Notes under the pieces: model-generated | Database searches by the model: none | Told to the model about the DNA's origin: nothing | Seen by the model: the letters and a program-made list of their open reading frames with translations, nothing else | Shown here: positions 22,441 to 34,412 of the stretch, piece by piece | How the letters are laid out: each line of letters starts with the position of its first letter | Numbering within the stretch: the stretch's first letter is position 1 | Program-made: the position numbers and the translations under genes | From: Coriaria nepalensis | Taxonomy: Eukaryota; Streptophyta; Magnoliopsida; Cucurbitales; Coriariaceae | DNA length: 64,000 nucleotides | Reading direction: 5' to 3' | Assembly (NCBI GenBank): GCA_027186245.1 | Contig: CP114485.1 | Location: 11,932,001-11,996,000, forward strand

Positions 22441-25400
22441 TTACGACCATCCAAAAACATAATAAAGAACATAAAGAAGCAAGAGAGATGAAGGGTACAA
22501 AGCATATGCAAGAATGCTTGTCCATACTGGGAATTTTTGTCTGAAGGTTGTTAAGAGACCCATCACAGTGCAAATAATTAGAACAACCAGAACTTCAGCT
22601 GATACATCCCATGTCAAATCTCTTATTAACACAAGTAACAAGAATGTGGTTAGACCCATCATGTTTTGCATGAATACTCCATTATAAATCTGCAACAAAA
22701 ATGCAATTTCTTAATTAGTATCATGAGAAAAAAAATTAAGTCATATATATATGTAGCTATTAATAATCAATTAAAGAAAATTAGTTTTTGAGAATGTTGT
22801 AGGATAGTGATTTGACGCTTACTATGAACCTCGCTAGGTCATACTGGTTAAAAAATGCGAAGTGAAAAGGGTATCAGAAAAGTTGGATGATTTCTTACAT
22901 CCTTTTCACTTAATTAGTTTTTTCTTTTTTTCACCCATCTAATCTAAACTCCCAGAATCTACTATATTGATTATTGCAATGGATATTGAGAGTGGAGGTA
23001 GGACCATCACATAATAGACACACCATTTCATCACATGCACATGATCCATTGCTACTGATGTAGCAGCTGATCTAGTATTTCCCAAAAGAAAAATAGGTAA
23101 ATTCAAGTGTAGTGAGAAAGATTATATATATATATATCTAACCTCAGATAATGTCAAAGAGATGGCCTTTTCAGTCTTCTCCTTTGCAGATCTTATTGCT
23201 TGTAGTAACTGTCTAAAACTCATAGCCAATGGTATAACAACATAAGAGACCATGAAAGAGGGTACATCTATAGAAGAAGCAAAGTCTGATATTTCTTCCA
23301 TGAGAGGTTGTGCAAGCACAACCATCATTGCAGTTCCCAGAATCAAGAAAAAGATAGCCTTTGTATAATTCCACCACACCCCTGTTTTGCTGGCCTTCTT
23401 TCCCCCAATCACTAATGCTTGTTTTTCTTCTGCCTTACCGGCCTGTAATGAAAGTACAAGCTGTCAATAAATTTTTTTAAAATAAAATAAAAATAAGGAA
23501 ATCGTTATGAACTCAATGGGAACCCATAACCTCATGTTTCGATAAAAACTAATTGAGTTGTTAATAGCATTACAAGTCGGGTCGGTACAAAATTTGATAA
23601 AAGCGTTAGTAGGACTTCTGTTTAATAAATGTGAATATAGGATCATTAGAACAATTTTCTTACAGTACTAGAGTTGTCGGTACTAGATGTAGTCGACTTT
23701 CTTCGAACTTGAGAAGTGTGATCGGGAGATTGAGCGTCACCAAGCCATTTTGCCATTCCAGCAATGAACTCTGTCTCATTAATATTAGAGTCACCAGAAG
23801 TATCAAATTGGTCCATTACTTTCTTCACATAGTCTTCTTCACTCAAACCCACTTGTTCTACTTGTATTAATCCTAGGATCAGTGCTCTTACTTCAACAGC
23901 AGATATCTTTGAATCATTGTCGTGGTCAAGCCTTTGAAATAGCCTGCAAGTACAATACCCCATCATAGAAACCCAGTGAGTAACCAAATTTAGCACAAAA
24001 TCATGTACATTTGATTCGAGCTACTTCTATCTATAAAGGCCAATTTAACAGTTAAAATCTAGTTAGAGCCTACAAAATTAAGTTTATTATACTATCTATT
24101 ACACACTATCTAGTTTACCAAATCCTTTGTTTTGAATCATCGTGACCAAACTGGAACAGTGTGGGCCCATATGGAGGTTTCAAACAAAGATGACATTCGA
24201 TATATGCAGTACTTGCATCAAATTTATATCAACTTCTAAAACGTACGTCAAAATATCCCTAAATTTGTACCAAAAAGCAATGGTTGTCTTGTCTAATAGT
24301 GTTATCAATCCTAAATTACAAAACTGCAATTTGAAAACACTTGAACCAAAAACAGCACCCACTCTTTTATGACGGGTACATTAGGTTGGCCGCTGCGAGT
24401 GAGAAGGTTGTCAAGAAGGTTACTCCTTGCGTATTCAAGCATCAAATAGTCAAGCCTTCTACTCTGAATCCATGGTTGAAATACCTGCAATCATATATAT
24501 TATTAATACATCCATCCTTTAATGGTTAAGTATACCATATTTTACATTCTCTGTATTGTTTGAAGTTACCTGATAAGTCAAGAAGGTAATTAGGAAAACT
24601 AGGGTAACAACGAGAGCAATGATGACTACTACTTTTGCTGCAGAAGTTGTATCAATGATTTTTGCTAGTTGAAGAATCAGAAATGGAATCATGGACACCA
24701 GCATTATTCCTGCAATATAGCTTGTATCCTTATCAGTCGCCACCCCATAACCTGCACGTACACATGATTCACTTACCACATTTCATGTATTCATTCAATA
24801 ATATTCGAAGATTGGTCCCCTTTTTTCTCTTGGGGGGGGGGGGGGGGGGGGGTTCAGTTTTTCACATGACGTACACATATATATGAAAAATGAGGTAAGG
24901 ATAAAAGCATGTAAGAACCAGTTAAGCTGAATGGTTTCTTGGTTTTTGAGTTGGATGAAGAAGCTGAAGTTGAAGTTGACGTTGAAGTAGAAGTGGAAGT
25001 TGAAGTGGAAGAAGCCGAAGTGTTTGAGAGATATTGGTCGGAACTTCCAAAAGCAACGACAGAGCCCCATACTAGTGTAAGAACAGTAATTGCTGACCCT
25101 GCAAGCATTCCCATTCCACTACTTGCCATTGTTTCAACCGTTTCTGCACTTGAACTAACTCCATTTACTGCATCAATGTTGAGCCGAGATTTTAAAATTT
25201 TAAAATAATAATAACAATAAATGTTAATAATAATAATAATAATAAAATGTTATAGAAAAAGAAAAGAAAAAAAAAATAACATACTTGTGGCTCGCAGAGG
25301 AGATCATTCACATGGGGAAATAAAGTTGTTGACTGACACAGTAATTGGAAATTTTTTGTAACTTTAAGAAATCTGAAGGGTCTAGTGGTAAATTATTAAA

Positions 25401-26344
25401 CAAATAGGGGTTTATTGGTAATATTGTCTAACCTCAGGGGAAAATTTTCATGCAATTCCGAGTACTCAGCAATCCTTCACATGCTCATGTCTTGCTAGTC
25501 AACTTCTATGTACTGTTTTTATTTTGTTTTTTTCAAAATTTTTTAATGCCAAATTGTTGTGAAGACAGAGAGGACGGCAACGTACGTTCATTTCCTTTCT
25601 TCTTTGTCAAAGTCAATTGTGATATTCTCATGCGCGGTTGTTTCTCAAAAGAGAGAATAATTTTTAATATTAATTGAGAAGAATTTAATTAATATCAAAT
25701 TATGAATTAAAAATGTTAAACCAATCTAATATCATATTAAGTTACCGATTAGATTATAAGCACGACAACATATACAATTAAGAAATCGAACAAACATGGA
25801 ATAAGTTTGAAGATCTATGCAATTGATCATCAGCATTTATATATGTAAACTATCAGAATAATTTCGAGAAAAGCTAGAAATGAATTAAGGATCAGAGGTT
25901 AATAATTACCGAAAAGCTATAAATTAATTAAGGGCCAGAGATTAATTAATTACCAAGAATAATGACTACTTGAGGGATGGTGCCAAGAACTTGGAACAAA
26001 CTAGCACCAAAAATACCAGTTCCAAACTCTTGAAAGAACATGTTGGACCCTTTTTGAACATATTGCCCAGCAGCTCCCAGCAAATACTCATACACAACTA
26101 TGAGAAAAAGCTGCCCCCAAACCTCTGTGGTGCAAGGCAAGAAGCCATAAGTAGGCTCACAAGTCACATTTTCTGCTCTAAGATTACTACCCAATTTAAG
26201 CACTTGATCATTAAACCAGGTCCCTTGATCTATCCCATCCGATAAATTACCGTCCAGGTTTTGCAGAACAAAACGGCATTCCACATAATCGACAAGGATG
26301 GTGAGGATAGAAATCAAAACAATAATCAAAAGTCTCATGACCAT
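22441..26344 (-). CDS. NCL: EF-hand Na+/Ca2+ exchanger, NCL type
   Basis: Seven exons join in phase to 591 codons (590 aa): 26344-25954, 25167-24919, 24751-24570, 24484-24363, 23943-23664, 23442-23143, 22689-22441. NCL-type proteins are plant cation exchangers with two membrane halves joined by a cytosolic loop with EF-hands, linked to Ca2+ homeostasis and salt response. Seen here: a hydrophobic signal-like N-terminus, the first membrane half (exons 1-3), two canonical EF-hands (D321-E332 and D362-E373), the second half, and the C-terminal VLYYVFGWS. A Ser/Thr dipeptide repeat lies in the loop encoded by exon 2. The exon 4 donor is GTGGGT, weak but in phase. Odd: in both alpha repeats the acidic residue I expect from the family reads Gln (Q125 in GTIPQ; Q486 in the PLA-block), so transport may be altered or lost. 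The family call is firm. Activity is open. Confidence 0.9.
24832..24852. repeat. Run of 21 G on the plus strand
   Basis: An uninterrupted G run (C run on the gene's own strand) within intron 2 of the exchanger gene. Runs of this length are uncommon in plant DNA and are prone to length change and assembly error. Confidence 0.85.
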
Positions 26345-27280
26345 GAAGAAATGAGAGAGAAGAAAGATGAAGAGATCGATTAGCTAGGGAGTCATGGTCG
26401 ATATATAAATTGATTTATAACTGGTTGTTAAAAATTTCAAGCAACTTGCACGCTAAAATGATTACTTTTCTTTTCATTTTTATGGAGACTAGCATTTTAT
26501 AATAATGCTGTTAGGATTGATCAATCAACTTGGCCATGTTCTCTTGTTTTGTCTTTGATTTGTTGACAAGTCTACATGCATGTGTGATGGTGGCTTTATA
26601 GTTTATAGCACCTAATTCCACCAAGTATTTTGCAAAGACGGAAAGATTTGTTTAAGACAGAAAATAGTAAGCAAAAAGTCTCTCCCTTTTGGATTATATA
26701 GATGAAGAATTGATTCTCGGATGTTGTTGAATTGCAAGTGACTTAGCTAACAGTCTAATTATGGTAGTTGTGACTTGTGACTGGGATTTCTATTGAAAAA
26801 AGTCACTTAGGTCTAGTATTTAAATGCCACTAGATCACGTAAAGATCTCAAGGACTTGAGATAACACTGATTACTTATATCAAGTGACACTTATGATCCG
26901 CTTGGTTGATAAGTTATGGAGTCAACTAAAACATATAGATCCCATAAGGTAAATCAGAATGACCATCTTCAATAGGGTTCTAGCACAACGTTATTTATAA
27001 GCTTTGCAAACGGTTCATCATAGCTTTACCGACGGTTTTTTAACTCTCGATTAATAATTTAATAGCTTGACGATTATTAGGTTCATAGATCTCTCACCTT
27101 AAAATGAGAAAAAAGAAAGATTATGTTGATGGATGAACGAGATTTGTGTGGAAAGGAAATAAAGAAAAATAAGAAAGAGGAAATTAAGGTTAAATTAATA
27201 TGTATAATACTAAATAGATTATCTAATCTAAACAACAAAAACTATATATATAAGATAAACTTAAGGAAATTGAAAAGACT
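26345..27280. other. Upstream region of the exchanger gene; no gene seen
   Basis: Contains the promoter side of the minus-strand exchanger gene and AT-rich sequence. No coding pattern, RNA gene or complete transposon was recognised. Confidence 0.5.
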
Positions 27281-27289
27281 ATTCTACCC

Positions 27290-28290
27290 TTAATAAAAAA
27301 TAAAATAAAATACTATATTTTTTAACATCTTCCCTCAAACTCACGATGCAGCAGCGACAAGTATCGAGAGTTTTCCAATTAGAAAACAAAAACAAAAACG
27401 AGAAATAGAATGCAACTTGATTAAAAAAAAAATGCAATCTGCAAAAAGGAAGAAACAAAGGGCAAAGTAATAGTGTCATGCTTGAGATGATGACGAGTAA
27501 GGTGATAATCAATCTCAATGTGCTTAATTCATTCATGAAAAACTGAGTTGTGAGTAATCTGAATAGAACTCTAATTATCACAATACATAAGAGTGGAATA
27601 AGAAAGAGAAACTCTCATATCTGCAAATAACCAATATAACCAAACAATTTTTTTCGTAGTAGATGCCATAGCACAATATTCTGTTTTGGTTTAATATTGA
27701 AAAATAATAGATTATTTCTTACTCGTCTAAGAAATAAGAGAATCATCTAAAAATATATAGAAACCAGTAACAGACTTATGATATGTGGGATCACTAGCAT
27801 GATCAACATCAGAGTATGCACACAGCTCTAAGGAAGAATTGGATGAAAGTAAAAAAACTCTAAAAGACTGTACTCTGAAGATACTGTAAAATACATAGAA
27901 CAACCACCCAATGAACTGTAGTTCGAGAAGCAACAAATTAACTAACAATATGAACAACATATACAATATCTAGACGAGTAATAGTGAGATATATCAAGCT
28001 CCCAACAATAGTATGGTATAAAGTAGAATCTGACAAAAGTAAACCGTCAGAAAAAGAATACTTTACATTAACCTCAATGAGAGTATTTATAGTCTTATTA
28101 TCAGTAAATTTAGCCAGGTTAAGAATATATGTAACACATTTCAACTAGAAAAAAAGATAACCTCTCGGAGAGTAGGCTACCTCAATATCCAAAAAATATC
28201 TTAGAGAACCCAAATCCTTCATATAATGATTTCTTAAGTTTGCAAATATACTCGGAGTGATGTGAAATAATAGGAAGGGGCACCATAAGG
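27290..28290 (-). mobile_element. Decayed Ty1-copia RT/RNase H fragment
   Basis: Minus-strand frames give typical copia pol pieces, broken by stops and frameshifts: LYHTIVGSLIYLT and TRLDIVY (27938-28144), then CAYSDVDHASDP with KSVTGFYIFL (27727-27966), then a weak CDN-type segment near 27560. The order RT end then RNase H is normal. The catalytic YVDD block was not found. No LTRs were seen. The element is unrelated in detail to the copia fragment at 20.3-21.75 kb. Confidence 0.75.
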
Positions 28291-30345
28291 AAAAATCTAG
28301 ATAAAAATTAATAATTTAATAATTTAATAACCATACATTAACTATTTAATTAATTAATCACTAAATAATATATACAAATAATTATAAATCACTACCTCTA
28401 TCTAAATTTAATTTTAATTAAATCCTCCTACTATTTTTCAAAATTTTATATCATGTCATATATTTTTTTCGAGATTCTCATTTGCCACAAATGTCTTTGA
28501 TGGATCTTAGTTTGGACTTTGAAAGATGGGGCAGATGGGCAAATGAACCGAAGGTATAAAAGGCCTCTTGCGCTATTGAGGCGTTGAGAATGAGGCCTGA
28601 TGTCTAAACTGATTTAGGCCCGGTTGCAAGAGTTCATAAAGTTTGCACAAATAACTTTTTGGTATGTGTAACAAAATACTTGAATTCAATTCAGTATTCG
28701 AAATCGGCTTGTCGCATTCGATTGAATCTCAAACAAGCAGGGCCCGTCTGTGAAAGCTATATACACATAGCCTTATGGTTGGTCATAATGATATATATAT
28801 ATATATATAGATAGATATATATAGATATAGCCTCCAACATCCACCCACATTCCAACTTCATTTTACAAATTTTTGTCCCCCTAGAAGGCCAGATGTACAT
28901 CATGTTCAGATATAAATGATATACATAAAAGTTGTTGATCGATTCATTGAAGTGTGTAATAATAGCTTCTTTCATTTTCTTAAATTCTATTTTCAGATAG
29001 GAGTAAATGAGGTAGAGGACCATTTAAGCAGAGTAATAAATGATATCTAACATTGCATAGTATACCTATCACCTATAGTCAAGTTCCACCTATAACTTTT
29101 GACAATAAACAAAATCATACACGATTGTAGCATATAGTGTCTCTACTTAACATGTCTATATCATTAGATTAAGGGTTACTTGAGTGCAACTACGTAAGTA
29201 TATGTAAAGATGATTTACTCCATTATTTTCAGATGCATATGAGATACTACTTGATTCTCTCAAATCGTGTAAATTTAAATTACTTCGTGATTCCCTTAAA
29301 TTACTTGCAGAAAACTTACAAATCCGAGAAACTCCCTCTCCAAAATCCAATTTTATATTGCTTTCATGTATTTTGGGTTATACAATTTGTAACATAGAAT
29401 ACTGTTACTTCTCCCTCTCAAGTTTACTTTAGTGTAATTATGTAAGTATATTTAAAAAAGATCTACATTCATTAATCTCTTACGTATTGATTGAGGTCAG
29501 TTTTGGCAGTGGAAAATTTGTCGTCCGCAGCCAGCTGAATTGCTCGTACATCCAGGCAAAAACCTAAGTTAAACGAGTTCAAATTTTCTGGGAACCATCG
29601 GGTATACAACTTTTCTTTCTTTAATTTTAAAAAGTAATCTATAATTATTTTTGTAATATATTGCATATTTGAAACAATATCAATATACCCTTGAAATTCA
29701 TAAATTGCATCACAGTGTGCCTTGAAGTCCATGAGATCGAGGATAGAGGTTAGAGGGTTTTTTTTTTTTTTTTTTTTTCACTAATAAAAAATTTTGGCCG
29801 GCTAATATTAGATAGACACAAAACTCATATTATGTCGAGAATATATTCTAAATCTAAAAGTAAATTTTAGAAATTTAGTGGAGAGATAATCTATTATACT
29901 TTCTGTTTATTAATTTTAAGATGAAAATTTAAATTTTTATATAATATATAAGTGACATAAAATACTGATAACATTTAATCTAATTAAGTATAGGATATAA
30001 TTATGATATTATATTAAAATTTAAACTTTTAATTAATTAACAATAGAAAAAATGACATTATATATATATATATATATATTATATTCCCAAAAATTTATTT
30101 TCAATTATATGTATATAGCTTAATTAAACAGAAATTTTTAAAAATGAATCATTTATACATGCTTGGACAAGTGTTAAATTTCCCCAACCAACACAACGAA
30201 AACTTCTGACCCACTATTTAAGAAGAGGTAGAGTGCATAGGGAATTCAAATCACACTTGTTCTCTTGAATATCTGATCACTTCTCTATGCTCCAATCTGA
30301 AAAACTAGACAGTAAAAAGTAAAAGCATTAGTGTTGTGAAAGTAG
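28291..30345. other. Intergenic, repeats only
   Basis: AT microsatellites (28792-28822, 30058-30080), a T run at 29758-29778 and a partly repeated pair of segments near 29150-29230 and 29420-29480 ('taagtatatgtaaagatgattta' type). An 86-codon minus-strand frame at 29472-29732 has a non-biased composition but matches no family I know, so I do not call it a gene. The block 30181-30345 is the promoter and leader of the lipase gene. Confidence 0.5.
30213..30222 (+). promoter_or_regulatory. TATA-like box of the GDSL lipase gene
   Basis: CTATTTAAGA lies about 125 bases upstream of the ATG, with a C/T-rich leader between. It is the only TATA-type motif suitably placed; the start site itself is not visible. 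Confidence 0.4.
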
Positions 30346-32332
30346 ATGACGATGATCATTAGGGTTAAGGTTATGATGATGATGGTAACACTAATAATAG
30401 TGGTTTTGACGCCATTGTTGTGGAGCTCTACTGAAGCTCTAGAAGATCATCATGATAACATAAGTAGTGGACTGAGGAAATTTGCTAAGCATTTCAATGT
30501 TTCGTGCATTTTAGTGTTTGGAGATTCAAGTGTTGATCCAGGAAACAACAATGTTCTTCCCACGACGATGAAGAGCAATTTCCCTCCTTACGGAAAGGGT
30601 TTCCTCAACGGTCACCCAACTGGAAGATTCTCTAATGGAAGACTTGCCACTGATTTTATTGGTAATTGTTGTTTGTATTACACTTTCTTCTTCCTATTTT
30701 TTTTCCTGAAAAATTTGTTCATTTTTTGGTACTCAGCAATTTAAACATTAAATCAATGAGCATTTTAAATTTAGTTTTGAGCAAAACTAGAAATTAAGGG
30801 AGATTTTGTGAGTGTAAGTCAAGTGGATTTTAAGTACTCTTTATAGGCCTAACTTAAACTAGCATTTTGAGCATGATTTTGCTTCTCAAATTCATTTCCT
30901 TAATAATATTTTTAAAACGATATTAATAATATTTTTGCTGTGAACGTTAATTCTAATATTAATAAAATTTTAATAACTTTTTATCCTTAATATATTTATA
31001 AATTTGAATCTAAAAGAAAATGAAAAATTTTAAAAATTAAAAGATGAAAATGAATTTAAAATTTCATCAAGGAAAAAAAAATCAAATAATAAATATTTAG
31101 AGATAAAATAATAATTTAATCTTTATTATTTCGTGCAGTCCTTAGTTCCGCCACGCCACGTACTAGTGTTACTGTTTTTTTTTTTTTTTAATGTTTATTT
31201 TAATTTCTACGTTCTATGAACTTGCAGCCGAATCACTTGGCTTCGAACAAGCAGTTCCAGCATTCCTTGATCCAAATCTCAAGCCTGAAGATCTCCTTCA
31301 TGGTGTTAGTTTTGCATCGGCCGCATCCGGTTATGACGATCTTACTGCCAATCTTTCGGTTAACTCTCCTTCTTATGATTACTATAACATACTAGAATGG
31401 ATTACAGATGTTTTGATTAACACAATAGATATAAAACATTTATTATTTTTTCCCCATTTTAAATTTCTTTGGAGCAGAATGTGTTATCAGTTTCTCAACA
31501 GCTCAAGTACTTTATGCATTACAAGATTCATCTATCAAAACTTGTGGGTCATGAGAAGGCACTAAATATAATCAATAATGCCATTATCATACTTAGTATG
31601 GGCACAAATGACTTTCTCCAAAACTACTACATAGAACCGGTTCGATTCAAGCAATTCGATAGTGAAGGTTATCAAAACTTCTTGATTCAATCCTTGACCC
31701 GTGACTTGAAGGTTCGATTTATCTCACTTTGTTAACTAATATGATCTGTCTATAAAGTTAGATATTGTCGGACTCATTTTTCAGTTACATAACTACCCTT
31801 TTTTTTTCCCTCAATCAGATGATGTTTAGGATAGGAGCAAGGAGATTGGTCATTGTTGGAGTTCCACCATTGGGATGTATGCCACTTGTCAAGACGCTAT
31901 TTGATGAGAAAAATTGTATTGATAGTTACAACAAAGTGGCTAACTCATTCAATGCAAAGATAAACGCAACATTGGTGACCATCAAACAAAAACTAGAGAT
32001 GGTGACTGCCTTTGTTGATACGTATGCTATCATACAAGATGCTATAAACAATCCCAAAAATTTTGGTGAGTTAGATAAGTAGTCAAAGTCGAGAATTAGA
32101 TAAGCTATAGTCGTTATTCTTATATGTCTTAATATTGACAGGTTTAACGGAAACTTCGAAAGGGTGCTGTGGGACCGGGACGGTCGAATATGGAGATACC
32201 TGTAAGGGATTAGATACATGCGCTGATCCGTCGAAGTATGTGTTTTGGGACGCAGTTCATCCGACTGAAAAGATGTATAAGATTTTAGCAGATGAGGCTA
32301 TAGAGTCTTGCGAGAAGGCACTTTCAACCTAA
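30346..32332 (+). CDS. GDSL esterase/lipase (SGNH hydrolase), secreted
   Basis: Five exons (30346-30661, 31228-31358, 31478-31711, 31819-32065, 32142-32332) join in phase to 373 codons (372 aa), the usual size and five-exon structure of plant GDSL lipases. These enzymes hydrolyse ester or acyl substrates and most act in the apoplast. The four SGNH blocks are present: [11 protein letters not shown] with catalytic Ser61, a Gly block ([10 protein letters not shown]), GTND with Asn193, and DAVHP with Asp346 and His349. The N-terminus is a hydrophobic signal peptide (about residues 8-32). A Cys-rich C-terminal segment (KGCCGTG, then two more Cys) is typical. Sequence around Ser61 resembles the EXL and At5g45950-like subgroup. 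The substrate cannot be predicted. No defects seen. Confidence 0.93.
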
Positions 32333-33728
32333 TTATATATTAAGTCTATTATATGGCCATGGAAGCTAACCAGTTACTTGCCAAACTTTGCAGTTTGCCT
32401 TGTATTTCTTCTATTGAGTTCTAAACCAATATTTGATAATGTATCTCTCTCTTTTTCCTTTCATTTTTCTGGCCAAGATTTGATCATTTTACTTGCAATA
32501 TTTCCTTCTAGCCACGCGTGCATCTATGTGCTTTTAAACTAGGAAAATAATCCAAGGAAAGCTTTGTGATATCAAAAATAGAGACATTTTGGTTTGGTAT
32601 CTATCTGCGTCGCAAATTCAACTCTATTATAACTCTAAATGTAATTTTTATATATCACATTACATATCATATGAAAGTAAATTTAAATTTAGTGTACAAC
32701 ATAATGTATATGAACTTTTCTCAAACCGTAATTGATATATAAGAATTTTTCTCAAAACTATAAGGGATTGTTTGGTTTTCTAAAAAATGTTGCATTAATA
32801 TGGATGAATGATAATTTTAAAGAATCAATTGAAATGATTATATTATCATTTTATCGTTTGATTGTACCAGAGAATTACCCATTTAATTTCTTATTTTTAA
32901 TTATTTCACTGTTTGGTAAGTGAAACTCATTTTAATAAATAATTTTCTATTACTATTTTATCCTTAATTTTGATATTATTTTACTTTTTATAATCACATC
33001 AACTTTTCAATTTCTTATTCTTTCCTTCAACAGTTATCTTATTTTCTTTACCAATTTTCAGACCTAAACTCATTAGTTCACTTCTCCATCCAGATGAGAT
33101 GAGGAAAGCTTGTGTCATAAACAAACTCTTTCACGAATTTTCAAACCTAATCTATTTCATATACTCGTCACTATCTGATCATCTAGGTGTTTAAGTAAGA
33201 GGAAAGGAGTAGGTGACATGTTATTTATTTTAAGTACGTTTATTACAAGCAAATCCTATTATCTATTAATTAATATGGTTATGGTCCCAACTCAATTATT
33301 TTTCCTCAAGAGACGTGAGAGACTTCTAAAATGCGTAAGTAAATGCGATAGTTGATGCATTTTTTGTACTGCTCATAGTGGTAGGTAGTATAAATGTCTT
33401 GGGGCATATCAGCTGAACAATCTGTGCCGGCACAATTTTGAGTCTCTGGTAAAATACTAAATAGGAAGAGCTTTTATTTGTAGGAAGAGTTAGTATAGAA
33501 GGATTGTCATAGAAGGATTGCGTAAAATACTGCTCATAGTTGTAGGAAGGATTGTCATTGAATTTCCACCATAATCACCAAAATAATTGTAATTAGTAGT
33601 TATACACAAGCCGATATTATTGTTGGCTAAGACGGGGTTCATAACTGGATTTGATGCTGAATTTCCACCATTAGTCCCATTAATTAGGATTATAATAATT
33701 GCTAATTGTAATTATTACAATCGAAATT
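32333..33728. other. Intergenic between the lipase and LOB-domain genes
   Basis: Holds the lipase 3' region and AT-rich sequence. Near 32761 the sequence GGGATTGTTTGGTTT resembles a MITE end, but no matching second end was found. The minus strand at 33500-33700 has Asn-rich open stretches (for example GGNSASNPV) that might be the former 3' end of the neighbouring LOB-domain gene. Confidence 0.4.
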
Positions 33729-34412
33729 CTAGGCCTTGACGCCAAGATCAATACGTGTATTGTTTCTTCTTCCATAACCATTCGATCTAATTAATTGGTT
33801 CAAACCTGTCGACACTGCTGAAGCATGTGATAAACGTTAATCGTATATAAACTCAATAAAATTAAAATTTTCATAATTTTGATTTTAAGATGTTTACAAT
33901 TAGAGTTACGTACCGTCGTTACTCGTCCACCTAATCTGGTTCCTTAGCTTAGTAACCTCCATCTCCAACAGGATCCGGTCACATAGCATCTGATTTAGGA
34001 CCGCGCTTTGTAAGCTGAAGTACTGTCCTTAAGGACCGCGCTCGCTATCCGCCTTCCATTGCCTTGCCTCCCACTTTATAGACTCGGCAGCTTGTCTTCT
34101 TTCTTCTTGATTTAGGACTTTAAGAAGATAATTCATATTCTTAAACCCAAAAACATTATGACCGGCGTTATATTCTTCCCAATCTTTTGCCGCGAAAAGA
34201 GGTCTGAAAATACAATTTTCCGTGCACTTTTTCTCTGTCGCTTGCACGATGCGCATGCTTGAACAGGCATTAGCTTCCTGATTTTGTTTCATAGGAGAGA
34301 TTAGAAGTGATGATGAAGTAGAACAAATAAGTATGGTAGAAGCTTTATCAATGCGAGTCTTAGATACTATGTTAGTTGTATTGAGATTATAAATAGAGAA
34401 GCTTTGCTCCAT
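33729..34412 (-). pseudogene. LOB-domain (LBD) gene with in-frame stop
   Basis: LBD proteins are plant transcription regulators. On the minus strand an ATG at 34412 opens a frame with a degenerate LOB domain: a partial Cys block (KKCTENCIF), then VFGFKNMNYLLKVL, then AAESIKWEARQW. A TAA at 34029-34031 stops it after 127 codons. The same frame continues without a gap for 38 codons, including a Leu-rich helical part (ILLEMEVTKLRNQI), to a consensus donor GTACGT at 33913. A second exon at 33814-33729 joins in phase and ends at TAG. The two-exon structure, with the intron after the LOB domain, is usual for the family. Without the TAA the gene would have 195 codons including the final stop. The first Cys pair of the LOB zinc motif is also abnormal (CSSM in place of CxxC). 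I call it a pseudogene; a truncated LOB protein is possible. Confidence 0.6.

Noticed and set aside
24854..25129. Minus-strand frame running past the end of exchanger exon 2
   Set aside because: Only the part up to the GT at 24918 fits the protein family; the rest is intron and the frame is not a separate gene.
29472..29732. 86-codon minus-strand frame of ordinary composition
   Set aside because: No known motif, no splice partner and no related copy in the window; chance ORF cannot be excluded.
32761..33300. Possible Harbinger-type MITE beginning GGGATTGTTTGGTTT
   Set aside because: No inverted partner end and no 3-bp target duplication could be found.
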